Positions 26,625 through 36,041 are shown, counted from the first letter of the stretch. The stretch is 64,000 bases of DNA from CAUZFZ01 sp963579025 (GCA_963579025.1 CAUZFZ010000004.1:62001-126000), one strand, 5' to 3'. Program-made: numbers and translations. The notes: generated by a model from the sequence alone, not told the origin.

Positions 26625-26928
26625 TGTTCTCTCTCCTGCCGGAATGCCGCTCATCGGTCCGGTTCGTCAGCATGGTACCTGCCGCGAAATCCGTGCGTAA
26701 AGAACAGCGACGCGACGCTCGCGCCGGATTCCCACGCAACGACATGAATTAGCACGAGATCCGACGGCCGATCGCTGCGTAATCGAGAGCCTGGCACGCG
26801 CCGGGGAACAGTTGTTGGCATCCGGTTCGGAAGTCCTCACAATGTTCGGGTCGGCTCCCGCTGGCTCGAACTGTCGACTCCAAATCTGCCATCGCAATTC
26901 AGGGCACAGGTGTACGAGGACACGACTC
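26625..26928. other. Divergent promoter region, no gene seen
   Basis: This 304-base gap lies between the starts of the TPR gene (minus) and the di-haem cytochrome gene (plus). An open frame from 26812 continues into the cytochrome gene but encodes a Cys/Arg-rich extension without signal character. No clear promoter, hairpin or operator was recognised. Confidence 0.45.
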
Positions 26929-28206
26929 ATGAACCACTGGTCAAAGCTCAATCAGCGTCGACAGATTATCGCGGTGGTGGCCGCTCTCGTGGTGACCTGG
27001 GGTACGGTCGAGGCGTTCGCCTGGCTGATCAGGCCCTCTCAGGAAGTCCTTTCGACCGAGGGGCGCGAACTGTTCGTCCACGAGTGGCAGCCCGACGACC
27101 CGCTGGCCGGTGAAGGCGACGGACTGGGTCCGGTCTTCAATCAGAATTCGTGTGTGGCCTGCCACTTCGTTGGCGGAGTCGGCGGAGCTGGTGAAAACAG
27201 GCACAACGTGACGGCGTTCACAGTCCTGCCGAACCGCAACGACAAGAACATGCACGGCGGCGTGATTCACGCCAGCGCCACCATCGATCGACTGCTGGAA
27301 ACACAGGAGACTCTCACTCGGCTGTTTCCCATCATTCCTCAGGGGACCAAAGTCATCGGTGGTTGTCAGGTGCGGTTCGAAGACTTTGATCCGGTCCAGA
27401 TCGAGACGATCAATACACCGGCGCTGTTCGGAGCGGGCTTGATTGATGAAATCTCCGGCTGGTCGATTCGCAGTCAGGCCTGGGGCCATGGCGTGCGTTC
27501 CGTCGGACAGGAACTCGCCGGCAAATTCGACGGATCGATGGGCAAAGTTCATGTCCTGCCGGATGGGCGCATCGGCAAGTTCGGCTGGAAGGCTCAGTTC
27601 GCAACACTCAAGGAGTTCGTCGCGACGGCGTGTGCTGTGGAGGTCGGACTGTCAAACTCGTACCGTCGCCAGGATGCGCCGGGCGAGCATGTTCCCGACG
27701 CGGATGCTGAACTGGATATGACTTCGCGGCAGTTGGATAGCCTGGTCACGTTTTGCCGCCTGCTCGACCGGCCGACCCAACAGTTTCCCGAGTCCCTCGA
27801 CGAACGCGTGCTGGCGTACCGCGGAAAAGAGCTGTTCACGTCTATCGGCTGCACCGACTGTCACGTCCCGAATCTGAGCGGGATCGAAGGCATCTACAGC
27901 GACCTGTGCCTCTACAACATCGCCGCCCCGGACGACCCAGGTTATTTCCGTGAACTGGAGATTCCCCTGCCGAACAATGTTCCGGCCCTCAACGAATGGA
28001 AGACGCCGCCGTTGTGGGGAGTCGCCGACTCGGCTCCGTACATGCACGACGGCTCAGCCGCGACACTTGCGGATGCGATCGCAGCTCACCATGGCGAAGC
28101 CCGACACGTGGCGAAGCGATTCAGGAAGGAACTGGACGATGACGGCCGCAGGGCCATCATCGAGTTCCTTAAGACGCTGAAAGCTCCGCGCGCCGACGAG
28201 TCGTGA
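26929..28206 (+). CDS. Membrane-anchored di-haem c-type cytochrome (DHOR-like)
   Basis: The protein has 425 residues from the ATG at 26929 (GAGGA about 10 bases upstream). A hydrophobic N-terminal segment (residues 13-34) acts as signal or anchor. Two haem motifs are present: CVACH (75-79, in GPVFNQNSCVACHFVGG) and CTDCH (308-312, in SIGCTDCHVPNL). The spacing, the GLGPVFNQNSC start and the late PPLWGVADSAPYMHDGSA block match the di-haem oxidoreductase family DHOR (formerly DUF1111), related to cytochrome c peroxidases. It probably transfers electrons in the periplasm. It is monocistronic and ends before a large palindromic repeat that separates it from a convergent gene. Confidence 0.87.
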   Translation: MNHWSKLNQRRQIIAVVAALVVTWGTVEAFAWLIRPSQEVLSTEGRELFVHEWQPDDPLAGEGDGLGPVFNQNSCVACHFVGGVGGAGENRHNVTAFTVLPNRNDKNMHGGVIHASATIDRLLETQETLTRLFPIIPQGTKVIGGCQVRFEDFDPVQIETINTPALFGAGLIDEISGWSIRSQAWGHGVRSVGQELAGKFDGSMGKVHVLPDGRIGKFGWKAQFATLKEFVATACAVEVGLSNSYRRQDAPGEHVPDADAELDMTSRQLDSLVTFCRLLDRPTQQFPESLDERVLAYRGKELFTSIGCTDCHVPNLSGIEGIYSDLCLYNIAAPDDPGYFRELEIPLPNNVPALNEWKTPPLWGVADSAPYMHDGSAATLADAIAAHHGEARHVAKRFRKELDDDGRRAIIEFLKTLKAPRADES

Positions 28207-28244
28207 TGGTCGCGAGTTGAAAGAGTTTAGGATCGTTCGATCAT

Positions 28245-28305
28245 TTAGTGTCGCCTTTCGCTCCGCGAAAGTGCGTTCTTTCGCGGAGCGAAAGACGACA
28301 CTTAA
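28245..28305. repeat. Nested palindrome TTTAGTGTCG...CGACACTTAA
   Basis: The left arm 28245-28271 and right arm 28278-28305 are inverted copies with about two differences, around a TGCGTT loop. Each arm contains its own hairpin (CTTTCGC...GCGAAAG), so the element can fold as one long stem or two short ones. It lies between the convergent cytochrome and M28 genes and may help terminate both. Confidence 0.82.
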
Positions 28306-28319
28306 TTCAAGGGCGATGC

Positions 28320-29273
28320 TTACGAACCGGATGCTGGTGGCTTGATCGGCACTTCGGTCAACCACTGCAGCAATACGCGTCCGACTTTGGAGAGACTGGC
28401 GGCGGAACACGCACTCGCGGTGTCCCGTGTTGTATGCCAGTACGGATAGTCAAAGTCGATGATGTCACAGGTCGGGATCTTCGCGATCTCGTTCAGCGCC
28501 AAGTGGTCATCCCGGACTTCGTATTTGGGTTCCCCGACGAACTCCTTCACGCCCATTCGTTTCGCGGTGGCCCAGACGCTGCGTGTGACATTGGGGGCCA
28601 TGTTCAGGCTGTTTTTCTCGACGTAAATCGCCAGTTGTTTGTCCGCAATCATGTCGACCAGCACCCCGCACACATACCGAAAGTTCTTCGGCGGAGTGTC
28701 GCGATACCATTTGGAGAAGTACTCCGAGCCGAGAAAGTACTTGTCTCCCTGCTGGTAAACGAGTTCCTCGCCGTCAAAGAAAATGAAGTCGACACCATAC
28801 CTGGGCTGGATCGACTTCATGTGGTGAGCCATTTCCATGAACAGGGCAACGCCACTGGCCCCGTCGTTGGCTCCGATGAACTTCCCTTTGGGGCGAAACC
28901 GGTCTCGGTCCGGGAACGGCCGCGTGTCGTAGTGGCAACACAACAGGACACGATCTCGCGCCGTCGGATTCCAGGAAACGACCAGATTGGTCATCCGAAC
29001 CGGGTTCCCGGTTTGCGGATGCGCCACGTTGAATCGTTGGGCCCGCACGTCACCACCAAGCTTGCGGAAATGCTCGATGATCAACTGCTGCTGCAGAAGC
29101 ATGCCCTCGGTTCCACTGACACGCGGGCCGATCCGGCAAATCTCTTCGAGGTACCCGTACGCGCGTCGCGGGTTGATCCTGACCGGCAATTCCTGAGCGG
29201 ACGCGTTCGCCGCTATGCAGCACACCGCGAGCAGACATACGACAACGCGTTTCAGAGGCTCGTCAGGAATCAC
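28320..29273 (-). CDS. Exported M28 peptidase, glutaminyl-peptide cyclotransferase-like
   Basis: The protein has 317 residues if it starts at the GTG at 29273, 13 bases after the pckG stop; this gives a neat signal peptide (about 1-27, ending ANASAQ). A start at an upstream ATG (29315) would overlap pckG. The zinc-peptidase motifs are complete: CCHYDTRP (His114), GANDGAS (Asp137), FFDGEE (Glu169/170), VDMI (Asp208) and DYPYWHT (His280). The YWHT ending and the order His-Asp-Glu-Asp-His fit the glutaminyl cyclase branch of M28, which cyclises N-terminal Gln of exported proteins. An aminopeptidase role is the alternative. It probably shares a transcript with pckG by position, although no functional link is obvious. 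Confidence 0.85.
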   Translation of the reverse strand: MIPDEPLKRVVVCLLAVCCIAANASAQELPVRINPRRAYGYLEEICRIGPRVSGTEGMLLQQQLIIEHFRKLGGDVRAQRFNVAHPQTGNPVRMTNLVVSWNPTARDRVLLCCHYDTRPFPDRDRFRPKGKFIGANDGASGVALFMEMAHHMKSIQPRYGVDFIFFDGEELVYQQGDKYFLGSEYFSKWYRDTPPKNFRYVCGVLVDMIADKQLAIYVEKNSLNMAPNVTRSVWATAKRMGVKEFVGEPKYEVRDDHLALNEIAKIPTCDIIDFDYPYWHTTRDTASACSAASLSKVGRVLLQWLTEVPIKPPASGS

Positions 29274-29286
29274 TGAAAACTCACGA

Positions 29287-31110
29287 TTACGCGTTCCGCG
29301 GTTGCGTCTGAGCATGCTGAATCCGTTGCCGCAGGGACTGGTTCTCTTCAAGCAGTTCGGTCGGTAGCTTGGCACCGAATTTCATCAGGAATTCTTCGCG
29401 CTGGTCGACCTCTTTGTACCAGTCGTCGGGATTCACCGCGAGGAGTTCGTTGATCGCTTCCGGCGTCCAGCCAAATCCACCGACCTCAAGTGACTGCGGA
29501 GTCGGAGTCATGCCGATCGGTGTTGCGACGGAACCGCCTCGATTGCGAACACGGTCCACGATCCATTTCAGAACGCGCATGTTCTCGCGATACCCCGGCC
29601 ACAGAAACTGACCGTCGGCGTCCTTACGGAACCAGTTGACGTGATAAACGCGCGGCATCTGAGCATCCTCGCGGCGCCCCATCTCCAGCCAGTGCTGCCA
29701 GTAATCGGCCATGTGGTAGCCGCAAAACGGCAGCATGGCCATGGGGTCGTAACGCAACTGTCCGACCTGTCCCGCTGCTGCCGCGGTTTTCTCGCTGGTC
29801 AACGTTGCACCAAGGTAGGTGCCGTGCTGCCAGTTGAAGGCTTCGTAGACCAGCGGCATCGTCGTGGAACGTCGTCCCCCAAAGATGATTGCACTGATCG
29901 GAACACCTTCCGGGTTCTCCCACTCCGGCGAGATACACGGGCACTGACTGGCCGGGACCGTGAATCGACTGTTGGGGTGGGCGGCCGGAGTTGAACTCTG
30001 CGGCGTCCAGGGCTGACCGGTCCAGTCCGTGCAGGTATCAGGCGGATCACCGTCCATGCCCTCCCACCAGACAGATCTATCGTCCGTCAGCGCGACGTTC
30101 GTAAACAACGCGTTCGAATGTAGCGTCCGCATGGCATTCGGATTGGTCTCCGTGCTCGTTCCAGGAGCCACACCGAAAAACCCGGCTTCCGGGTTGATGG
30201 CGTACAGTCGCCCGTCCTCGCCGAATTTCAGCCATGCGATGTCGTCGCCGATGGTCTCCACCTTCCAGCCCGAAGCGAGGTCGGGGTCGGGCGGAACCAG
30301 CATCGACAGATTGGTCTTACCACACGCGGACGGAAACGCGCCCGCGATGTAGGTTGTCACGCCGTCAGGGCTGGTCACGCCCAGAATCATCATGTGCTCG
30401 GCGAGCCAGCCTTCATTCCTGGCCGCCACACTCGCCAGTCGCAGCGCATGGCATTTCTTCCCCAGCAGTGCGTTGCCCCCGTAATTGGAACTGAAGCTCA
30501 TGATGAGCTGGTCTTCGGGGAAGTGGCAGATGTAGCGCTGCTCTGGATCGAGCGTGCCGACACTGTGCATGCCTTTGACGAACTTGGTGTGATGCCGGAA
30601 TTCGTCGAGTGCCACGCTGCCCATGCGGGTCATGATCCGCATGTTGGCGACCACAAAGGGACTGTCCGTGACCATCACACCGACCTGAGCCAGATTGCTG
30701 CCGGGCGGGCCCATCAGGTACGGAATGACGTACATCACCTTTCCCTGCATACAGCCGTCGAACAGCCGATCCATCTGCTCGCGCATGTAGACCGGGTCCA
30801 TCCAGTTGTTGCTGGGACCGGCGTCTGATTCGTTGCGGCTGCAGATAAACGTCCTGTCTTCGACACGCGCCACATCGTTCGGATTACTGCGGGCATAAAA
30901 CGAATTCGGATGCCTGTCTTCGTCAAGCGGCAGCAGCGAACCGTCGCGAGTCATCAGCTCACAGAGTTTTGAGTACTCCTCATCGGAACCCGTACACCAG
31001 TGAACGATGTCCGGTTTCGTGAGTCGCGCGACGGTATCAACCCATTCCACCACGTCACGATTGAGTGGAGCATGAGCGGAAGCGGTAGCCTGAGTTTCCG
31101 AACCCTGCAT
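29287..31110 (-). CDS. pckG: Phosphoenolpyruvate carboxykinase (GTP)
   Basis: This cytoplasmic enzyme converts oxaloacetate and GTP to phosphoenolpyruvate, GDP and CO2, the entry step of gluconeogenesis. The protein has 607 residues from the ATG at 31110 (AGGGA upstream); the frame is open to 31239 but the family N-terminus (WVDTVARLTKPDIVHWC) makes the shorter start right. The signature FPSACGKTNLSM with P-loop Lys265 is intact. Further PEPCK markers are NYGGNALLGKKC, the ETIGDDIAWLKFGEDGRLYA block and the FGGRRSTTMPLVYEAFNW segment. It faces glpK across a 307-base divergent region, which places two glycerol/gluconeogenesis genes back to back. Length and motifs are normal. Confidence 0.97.
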   Translation of the reverse strand: MQGSETQATASAHAPLNRDVVEWVDTVARLTKPDIVHWCTGSDEEYSKLCELMTRDGSLLPLDEDRHPNSFYARSNPNDVARVEDRTFICSRNESDAGPSNNWMDPVYMREQMDRLFDGCMQGKVMYVIPYLMGPPGSNLAQVGVMVTDSPFVVANMRIMTRMGSVALDEFRHHTKFVKGMHSVGTLDPEQRYICHFPEDQLIMSFSSNYGGNALLGKKCHALRLASVAARNEGWLAEHMMILGVTSPDGVTTYIAGAFPSACGKTNLSMLVPPDPDLASGWKVETIGDDIAWLKFGEDGRLYAINPEAGFFGVAPGTSTETNPNAMRTLHSNALFTNVALTDDRSVWWEGMDGDPPDTCTDWTGQPWTPQSSTPAAHPNSRFTVPASQCPCISPEWENPEGVPISAIIFGGRRSTTMPLVYEAFNWQHGTYLGATLTSEKTAAAAGQVGQLRYDPMAMLPFCGYHMADYWQHWLEMGRREDAQMPRVYHVNWFRKDADGQFLWPGYRENMRVLKWIVDRVRNRGGSVATPIGMTPTPQSLEVGGFGWTPEAINELLAVNPDDWYKEVDQREEFLMKFGAKLPTELLEENQSLRQRIQHAQTQPRNA

Positions 31111-31417
31111 GGCGGTCCCTGCCTCGCTGAGAAGATGGTTCGTGTCGAAAAGAACCCGTGCCGGACGACGGGTTCCCGCAAGCCGGGGATTCTGAACGCG
31201 AGCGTGCATCGAGGCAACATGAGATTCCACGACGCCCACCGGCGATTGTCATCGATCGACTACGGACTCCCGCGTTCCTGCAGCATGAGCTCCGCCAAAC
31301 AGAGAGCTCTCACGTGAGAAATCAAACGGAGTCCGCGATTCCGTCGATTCTGTTCGCGTTCCGGCGACTCTCGGACATACTGCCGCAGGTAAGGCGCACG
31401 AATCGAGAGGACTCATC
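31111..31417. other. Divergent pckG-glpK control region
   Basis: This 307-base gap separates the starts of pckG and glpK. Both genes have local ribosome binding sites. A small dyad GAGCTCTCACGTGAG lies near 31305-31320. I see no gene, and no promoter I would defend. Confidence 0.45.
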
Positions 31418-32908
31418 ATGGCGGATCATGTTCTGGCTCTGGACCAGGGAACGACATCCAGTCGGGCGATTGTGTTTGGACACGACGGTCGGTCCGTTGC
31501 GACGGCCCAGAAGGAGTTTCCACAGATATTCCCGCAACCCGGGCACGTCGAGCACGATCCCGAGGCGATCTGGGAAAGCCAGTTGGCGACCGCAAAACGG
31601 GCCCTGGCCGATTCCGGTCTGCAAGCCGCCGACATCGCGGGCATTGGGATCACCAATCAGCGTGAGACGACCGTGCTCTGGGAACGCGACAGCGGACGGC
31701 CCGTCGCAAACGCGATCGTCTGGCAAAGTCGAGTGACCGCCGGCATGTGTGACCGACTCAAACAGGAAGGACACGCCGAGACGTTTCGGCGAAAAACCGG
31801 TCTGGTTCTCGACGCCTATTTTTCCGGCACGAAAATCAGCTACCTGCTGGACCAGATCGACGGTCTGCGATCTCGCGCTGAGCGGGGCGAGATTCTGTTC
31901 GGGACTGTCGACTCATTCCTCACATGGCGATTGTCCGGCGGTCGGCTGCATGTGACAGACTTCAGCAACGCCAGTCGCACGCTGCTGTTCAACATCCGCA
32001 CGTTGGAGTGGGATGACGAACTGCTCGGCATTCTGAATGTGCCCAGGGCGATGCTGCCGGAGGTGCGGCCGTCGAGCGAAATCTACGGCGAGACGGATCC
32101 CTCTCTGTTCGGTGCCGCCATACCGATTGCCGGCATTGCGGGCGACCAGCAGGCGGCGACATTCGGGCAGGGATGTTTCGACGTCGGACAGGTCAAGAAT
32201 ACATACGGCACGGGCTGCTTCCTGCTGATGAACACCGGCACGACTCCGGTCGAGTCAAACAACGGTCTCCTGACGACGATCGGCTGGAGCCTGAACGGGG
32301 AAGTCACATACTGTCTGGAGGGATCAGTGTTTGTTGCCGGAGCCGTCGTTCAGTGGCTACGTGATGGCCTGCAGTTCTTTGAAGACGCTTCGCAAATCGA
32401 AGCGCTGGCCAGCGAAGTTGATGGAACTGACGGCGTCTATCTGGTCCCGGCTTTCGTTGGCCTGGGGGCTCCCTACTGGAATCCGAATGCGCGGGGCACC
32501 ATTGTCGGCCTGTCACGTGGGACGACGCGGGCCCATATTGCCCGCGCGGCAGTCGAAGCCATTGCGTATCAGACGCGCGACGTCCTGGAAGCCATGCAGC
32601 AGGATGCAAGTGAACGACTCGACGTGCTGCGCGTCGATGGTGGAGCATGTGCCAATGGTCTGCTCATGCAGTTTCAGGCCGATCAACTGGGGGTGTCCGT
32701 GCAACGACCCGTCGTGCAGGAGACGACGGCGCTCGGAGCCGCGTACCTCGCCGGACTGGCGACTGGTGTATGGAGCGATCAGGCCGACATCACCGGCAAC
32801 TGGCAACTTGATGCCGAGTTCCAGCCGGCTAGCGACCGGAAACAACCGGATGCACTCTACGCCGACTGGAAGCGGGCGGTAGAACGATCGCTCGACTGGG
32901 TCCAATGA
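31418..32908 (+). CDS. glpK: Glycerol kinase
   Basis: This cytoplasmic enzyme phosphorylates glycerol with ATP to sn-glycerol-3-phosphate. The protein has 496 residues, the usual length. AGAGGA stands 8-9 bases before the ATG. The FGGY-fold motifs are complete: LALDQGTTSSRAIVF at the N-terminus, GITNQRETTVLW, the FSGTKISYLLDQ segment, GIAGDQQAATFGQGC, NTYGTGCFLLMNTG, the glycerol kinase block GAPYWNPNARGTIVGLSRGT, and RVDGGACANGLLMQFQAD. It is divergent from pckG. No glpD or glpF is adjacent. It ends 15 bases from the convergent glyA stop without a visible terminator. Confidence 0.97.
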   Translation: MADHVLALDQGTTSSRAIVFGHDGRSVATAQKEFPQIFPQPGHVEHDPEAIWESQLATAKRALADSGLQAADIAGIGITNQRETTVLWERDSGRPVANAIVWQSRVTAGMCDRLKQEGHAETFRRKTGLVLDAYFSGTKISYLLDQIDGLRSRAERGEILFGTVDSFLTWRLSGGRLHVTDFSNASRTLLFNIRTLEWDDELLGILNVPRAMLPEVRPSSEIYGETDPSLFGAAIPIAGIAGDQQAATFGQGCFDVGQVKNTYGTGCFLLMNTGTTPVESNNGLLTTIGWSLNGEVTYCLEGSVFVAGAVVQWLRDGLQFFEDASQIEALASEVDGTDGVYLVPAFVGLGAPYWNPNARGTIVGLSRGTTRAHIARAAVEAIAYQTRDVLEAMQQDASERLDVLRVDGGACANGLLMQFQADQLGVSVQRPVVQETTALGAAYLAGLATGVWSDQADITGNWQLDAEFQPASDRKQPDALYADWKRAVERSLDWVQ

Positions 32909-32923
32909 ACGGCGTGCCCGGCG

Positions 32924-34165
32924 CTACTCCACGCCCGGAACGGGAAATGAGCGTGCGAATCCGCGGACCTCTTCCCTGACACCGGACACGATGTCGTGAT
33001 TGTCCGAGTTACGCAGGACTTCAAGAATCCAGTCACCGACACGCCGCATGTCGTCCTCTTTCATACCGCGTGTCGTCAGCGCGGCCGTACCGATGCGGAT
33101 ACCACTGGGATCGAACGGAGACCGTTCGTCGTAGGGGATCATGTTCTTATTAACTGTGATTCCGGCGCGTTCGAGTGCCTGTTCGGCAATTTTGCCGGTC
33201 AGGTCGATTTTCGTCATGTCGCACAGCATCAGATGATTGTCCGTGCCTCCCGAAGAGATCGAGATGTCGCCACTCAGTAGGACCTCAGCGAGGGCCTGGG
33301 CGTTGGAGACAACCTGACGCGCGTAGTCCTTGAATTCCGGCTTGCTGGCCTCACCAAAACAGACGGCTTTGGCCGCCACGATGTGACACAGTGGGCCGCC
33401 CTGCATCCCGGGAAACACAGTCTTGTCGATGCCTTTCGCGTGCTCCTCGCGACACAGCACGAATCCCGAACGGGGCCCGCGGAGTGTTTTGTGCGAAGTT
33501 GAAGTCACAAAGTCAGCGACCTCGACGGGATTGTTGTGGACACCGCCAGCGACAAGACCTGCGTAGTGAGCCATGTCGACCATGAACAAGGCGCCGACCT
33601 CTTTCGCGATCTCTGCGAATTTCGCGTGATCAATTTCGCGCGGATAGGCACTCGCGCCGGCGACAATCAGCTTCGGCTTGTGCTCGCGAGCCAGCACCGC
33701 GACCTGGTCGAAATCGATGCGATGGTCGTCTTCTCGAACTCCGTAGGGCACAACGTTGTAAAGCTTGCCGGAAAAATTGACGGGCGAACCATGCGTCAGG
33801 TGCCCGCCGTGCGCAAGGTTCATCGCCAGGTAAGTGTCACCGGGATCCAGGACCGTCAGATAGACCGCCATGTTGGCCTGAGACCCGGCGTGTGACTGGA
33901 CGTTGGCGTGCTCTGCCCCGAACAGTTCGCACACGCGTTCGCGGGCGAGTTCTTCGATGACGTCGACGTTTTCACAACCACCGTAGTAGCGGCGATCCGG
34001 ATAGCCCTCGGCGTATTTGTTCGTCAGCACAGTGCCCGCCGCTTCCATGACGGCCGCGCTGGTGTAATTCTCTGAGGCGATGAGTTCCAGACCGTCACGC
34101 TGACGCGTCTGCTCGTTCTGAATGGCAGCCCAGATATCGGGATCGTTGTCGTGCAGAGTACTCAT
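32924..34165 (-). CDS. glyA: Serine hydroxymethyltransferase
   Basis: This PLP enzyme interconverts serine and glycine while charging tetrahydrofolate with a one-carbon unit, in the cytoplasm. The protein has 413 residues. The signature around the PLP lysine is intact (TSTSHKTLRGPR, Lys226), as are ELIASENYTSAAVMEA, YAEGYPDRRYYGGCE, NVQSHAGSQANMAVY, the GHLTHGSPVNFSGKLY substrate loop and the C-terminal SGIRIGTAALTTRGMKE. It is alone on its strand. Its upstream region carries the palindromic repeat at 34208-34383, which may influence the start of transcription. Confidence 0.97.
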   Translation of the reverse strand: MSTLHDNDPDIWAAIQNEQTRQRDGLELIASENYTSAAVMEAAGTVLTNKYAEGYPDRRYYGGCENVDVIEELARERVCELFGAEHANVQSHAGSQANMAVYLTVLDPGDTYLAMNLAHGGHLTHGSPVNFSGKLYNVVPYGVREDDHRIDFDQVAVLAREHKPKLIVAGASAYPREIDHAKFAEIAKEVGALFMVDMAHYAGLVAGGVHNNPVEVADFVTSTSHKTLRGPRSGFVLCREEHAKGIDKTVFPGMQGGPLCHIVAAKAVCFGEASKPEFKDYARQVVSNAQALAEVLLSGDISISSGGTDNHLMLCDMTKIDLTGKIAEQALERAGITVNKNMIPYDERSPFDPSGIRIGTAALTTRGMKEDDMRRVGDWILEVLRNSDNHDIVSGVREEVRGFARSFPVPGVE

Positions 34166-34207
34166 GGATCGACGTCCGTAGATGGGACCGGTCTGGCTGG
34201 GTTGTTC

Positions 34208-34383
34208 AGGGCGGCTTTATAGTTCCGCCCTGCAACAGAGGCCACTCAGCTCTGGAGTGCGGTGATGCATCACCGCTTTCCATGAGTGGCGAAGCCGCTT
34301 TTCCATTTTCGTGTAGACCAGCGTTTCGAGTGAATGGAAGGAAGGCGGCTTCGCCGCAAAGGAAAGCGACGATGCATCGTCGC
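34208..34383. repeat. Composite inverted repeat with GATGCATC hairpins
   Basis: The hairpin AGGGCGG/CCGCCCT (34208-34231) precedes a long inverted repeat. Its outer arms, 34259-34281 and 34361-34383, are themselves 18-bp palindromes, GCGGTGATGCATCACCGC and GCGACGATGCATCGTCGC. Inner arms GGCGAAGCCGCTTTTCCATT (from 34289) and the AATGGAAGGAAGGCGGCTTCGCC segment face each other. It fills the gap between divergent glyA and the oxidoreductase gene. Confidence 0.82.
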
Positions 34384-34421
34384 ACTGGTCGCTTGTTTGA
34401 AGAATCAGTGAAAGACCACTC

Positions 34422-36041
34422 ATGCGGGACTGCGTGATCATCGGAGGCGGCCACAACGGACTGGTGTGCGCCTTCGAGCTGGCTCGGGCCGGCTGGGACG
34501 TGCTGGTGCTCGAACGCCGATCGGTCGTCGGTGGCTGTGCTGTGACTGAGGAACTCTGGCCAGGCTACCGAGTTTCGACCGCGTCCTACGTCGTGAGCCT
34601 GCTGCTGCCCGAGATCGAATCGCGGATGGAACTGAACCGGCACGGGTACCGAGTCCTGCCGCGTGTGCCGTCGTCATTCACGCCGCTGGAGGATGGGCGG
34701 TATCTGCTTCTGGGGCCGGATGAGGCGGAAAATCGGCGCGAGATTTCCAAGTTCTCACAGCGCGATGCCGAGGCGTATCCGCGATACAACCGCCTGCTGG
34801 AACGAGTGGCCGAATGTCTCGAACCGGTGCTGAGCAAAACACCCCCGGATCTACTGCCACTGCCCCGCGAATGGCGTGACGTGCCGATCGGAAAAAAATT
34901 GCGGGATCTGCGTGGTGGAGCGTCACTGTTTCACGCGCTGAAGAAGCTGGGAAACGACCTGCCTGAAGCGATCGAACTACTGACCGGAGCGGCGCGACCG
35001 ATTCTGGAACGCTGGTTTGAATCGGATGTGTTGCGGGCCACGCTGGCGACCGACGCCGTGATCGGGACGTTTCAGCCGATTTCCGCGCCGGGGACGGCGT
35101 ATGTCCTGATGCATCACGTGATGGGTTCAGCCGGTGGTGCTCGCGGGGTGTGGGGTTACGTCGAAGGCGGCATGGGCGGATTGACTCAGGCGATGGCCGC
35201 GGCCTGTCGGGAGGTGGGTGTTGAGATTCGAACCGAATGCGAAGTCGCCTCAATCCCTGTTGTCGACGGTCGCGTCGCAAGTGTGATCCTTGCGGATGGC
35301 GAGGAGATTCGGGCAAAGCGCGTCGCGTCGAACGTCGACGCCCGACTGACGTTTGAACGCTTCATCGCAGCGGACGACTTGCCGGAACCATTCCTCCAGG
35401 CCGTGCAGCGAATTGACTATGCCAGCGCGAGTATGAAGATCAACCTGGCCGTCAGCGAACTGCCCGACTTCACATGCCTACCGGGAAACGCGGAAGCGGG
35501 TCCACAGCATCGCGGCACAATTCACATCGGCTGCACGACCGACTATCTCGAACGAGCGTACGACGACGCAAAATACGGCCGCCCATCACAGCGACCCATC
35601 GTCGAGATGACGATTCCAACGTCCGTCGATCGCACGTTGACTCCGGACGGGCATCACATCCTGTCCCTGTTCGTGCAGTACGCGCCGTACGAACTCGCGG
35701 AGGGCCTGCACTGGGACACACTGAAGGACGAAGTCGCGGACCACTGCATTGCCGAGATCGCGCGATACGCCCCCAACGTCCCGGCTTCAATTCTGCATCG
35801 CCAAGTGTTGTCACCGCTCGACCTGGAACGAACATTCGGCCTGACGGGCGGGAACATCTTCCAGGGAGCCATGCCACTCCACCAACTGTTCAGCCTGCGT
35901 CCCGTAGCGGGCTGGAGCGATTATCGAACGCCAGTCGGTGGACTCTACTTATGCGGCAGCGCCGCCCACCCCGGCGGCGGCGTCATGGGCGCCTGCGGTC
36001 GAAACGCCGCCGTCGAAATGCTGCGGGATGGAATTCGATGA
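34422..36041 (+). CDS. FAD-dependent oxidoreductase, PYROXD2 / phytoene-desaturase-like
   Basis: The protein has 539 residues. It opens directly with the dinucleotide-binding motif VIIGGGHNGLVCAFELARAG followed by LERRSVVGGCAVTEE, typical of the amine oxidase/phytoene desaturase superfamily. The mid-section GYVEGGMGGLTQAMAAACRE and the end GLYLCGSAAHPGGGVMGACG are hallmarks of the PYROXD2-type (COG1233) branch. There is no signal peptide, so it is cytoplasmic or membrane-associated. The substrate is unknown; carotenoid desaturation is one possibility, but no crt genes are nearby. It is monocistronic, with a weak ribosome binding site. Confidence 0.88.
   Translation: MRDCVIIGGGHNGLVCAFELARAGWDVLVLERRSVVGGCAVTEELWPGYRVSTASYVVSLLLPEIESRMELNRHGYRVLPRVPSSFTPLEDGRYLLLGPDEAENRREISKFSQRDAEAYPRYNRLLERVAECLEPVLSKTPPDLLPLPREWRDVPIGKKLRDLRGGASLFHALKKLGNDLPEAIELLTGAARPILERWFESDVLRATLATDAVIGTFQPISAPGTAYVLMHHVMGSAGGARGVWGYVEGGMGGLTQAMAAACREVGVEIRTECEVASIPVVDGRVASVILADGEEIRAKRVASNVDARLTFERFIAADDLPEPFLQAVQRIDYASASMKINLAVSELPDFTCLPGNAEAGPQHRGTIHIGCTTDYLERAYDDAKYGRPSQRPIVEMTIPTSVDRTLTPDGHHILSLFVQYAPYELAEGLHWDTLKDEVADHCIAEIARYAPNVPASILHRQVLSPLDLERTFGLTGGNIFQGAMPLHQLFSLRPVAGWSDYRTPVGGLYLCGSAAHPGGGVMGACGRNAAVEMLRDGIR

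Noticed and set aside
28248..29276. 342-codon open frame opposite the M28 gene
   Set aside because: It is antisense to an intact peptidase with all metal ligands and begins inside a palindromic repeat.
31418..34165. Terminator between glpK and glyA
   Set aside because: The 15-base gap and the adjacent coding ends have no stem with a T-run, so none is claimed.
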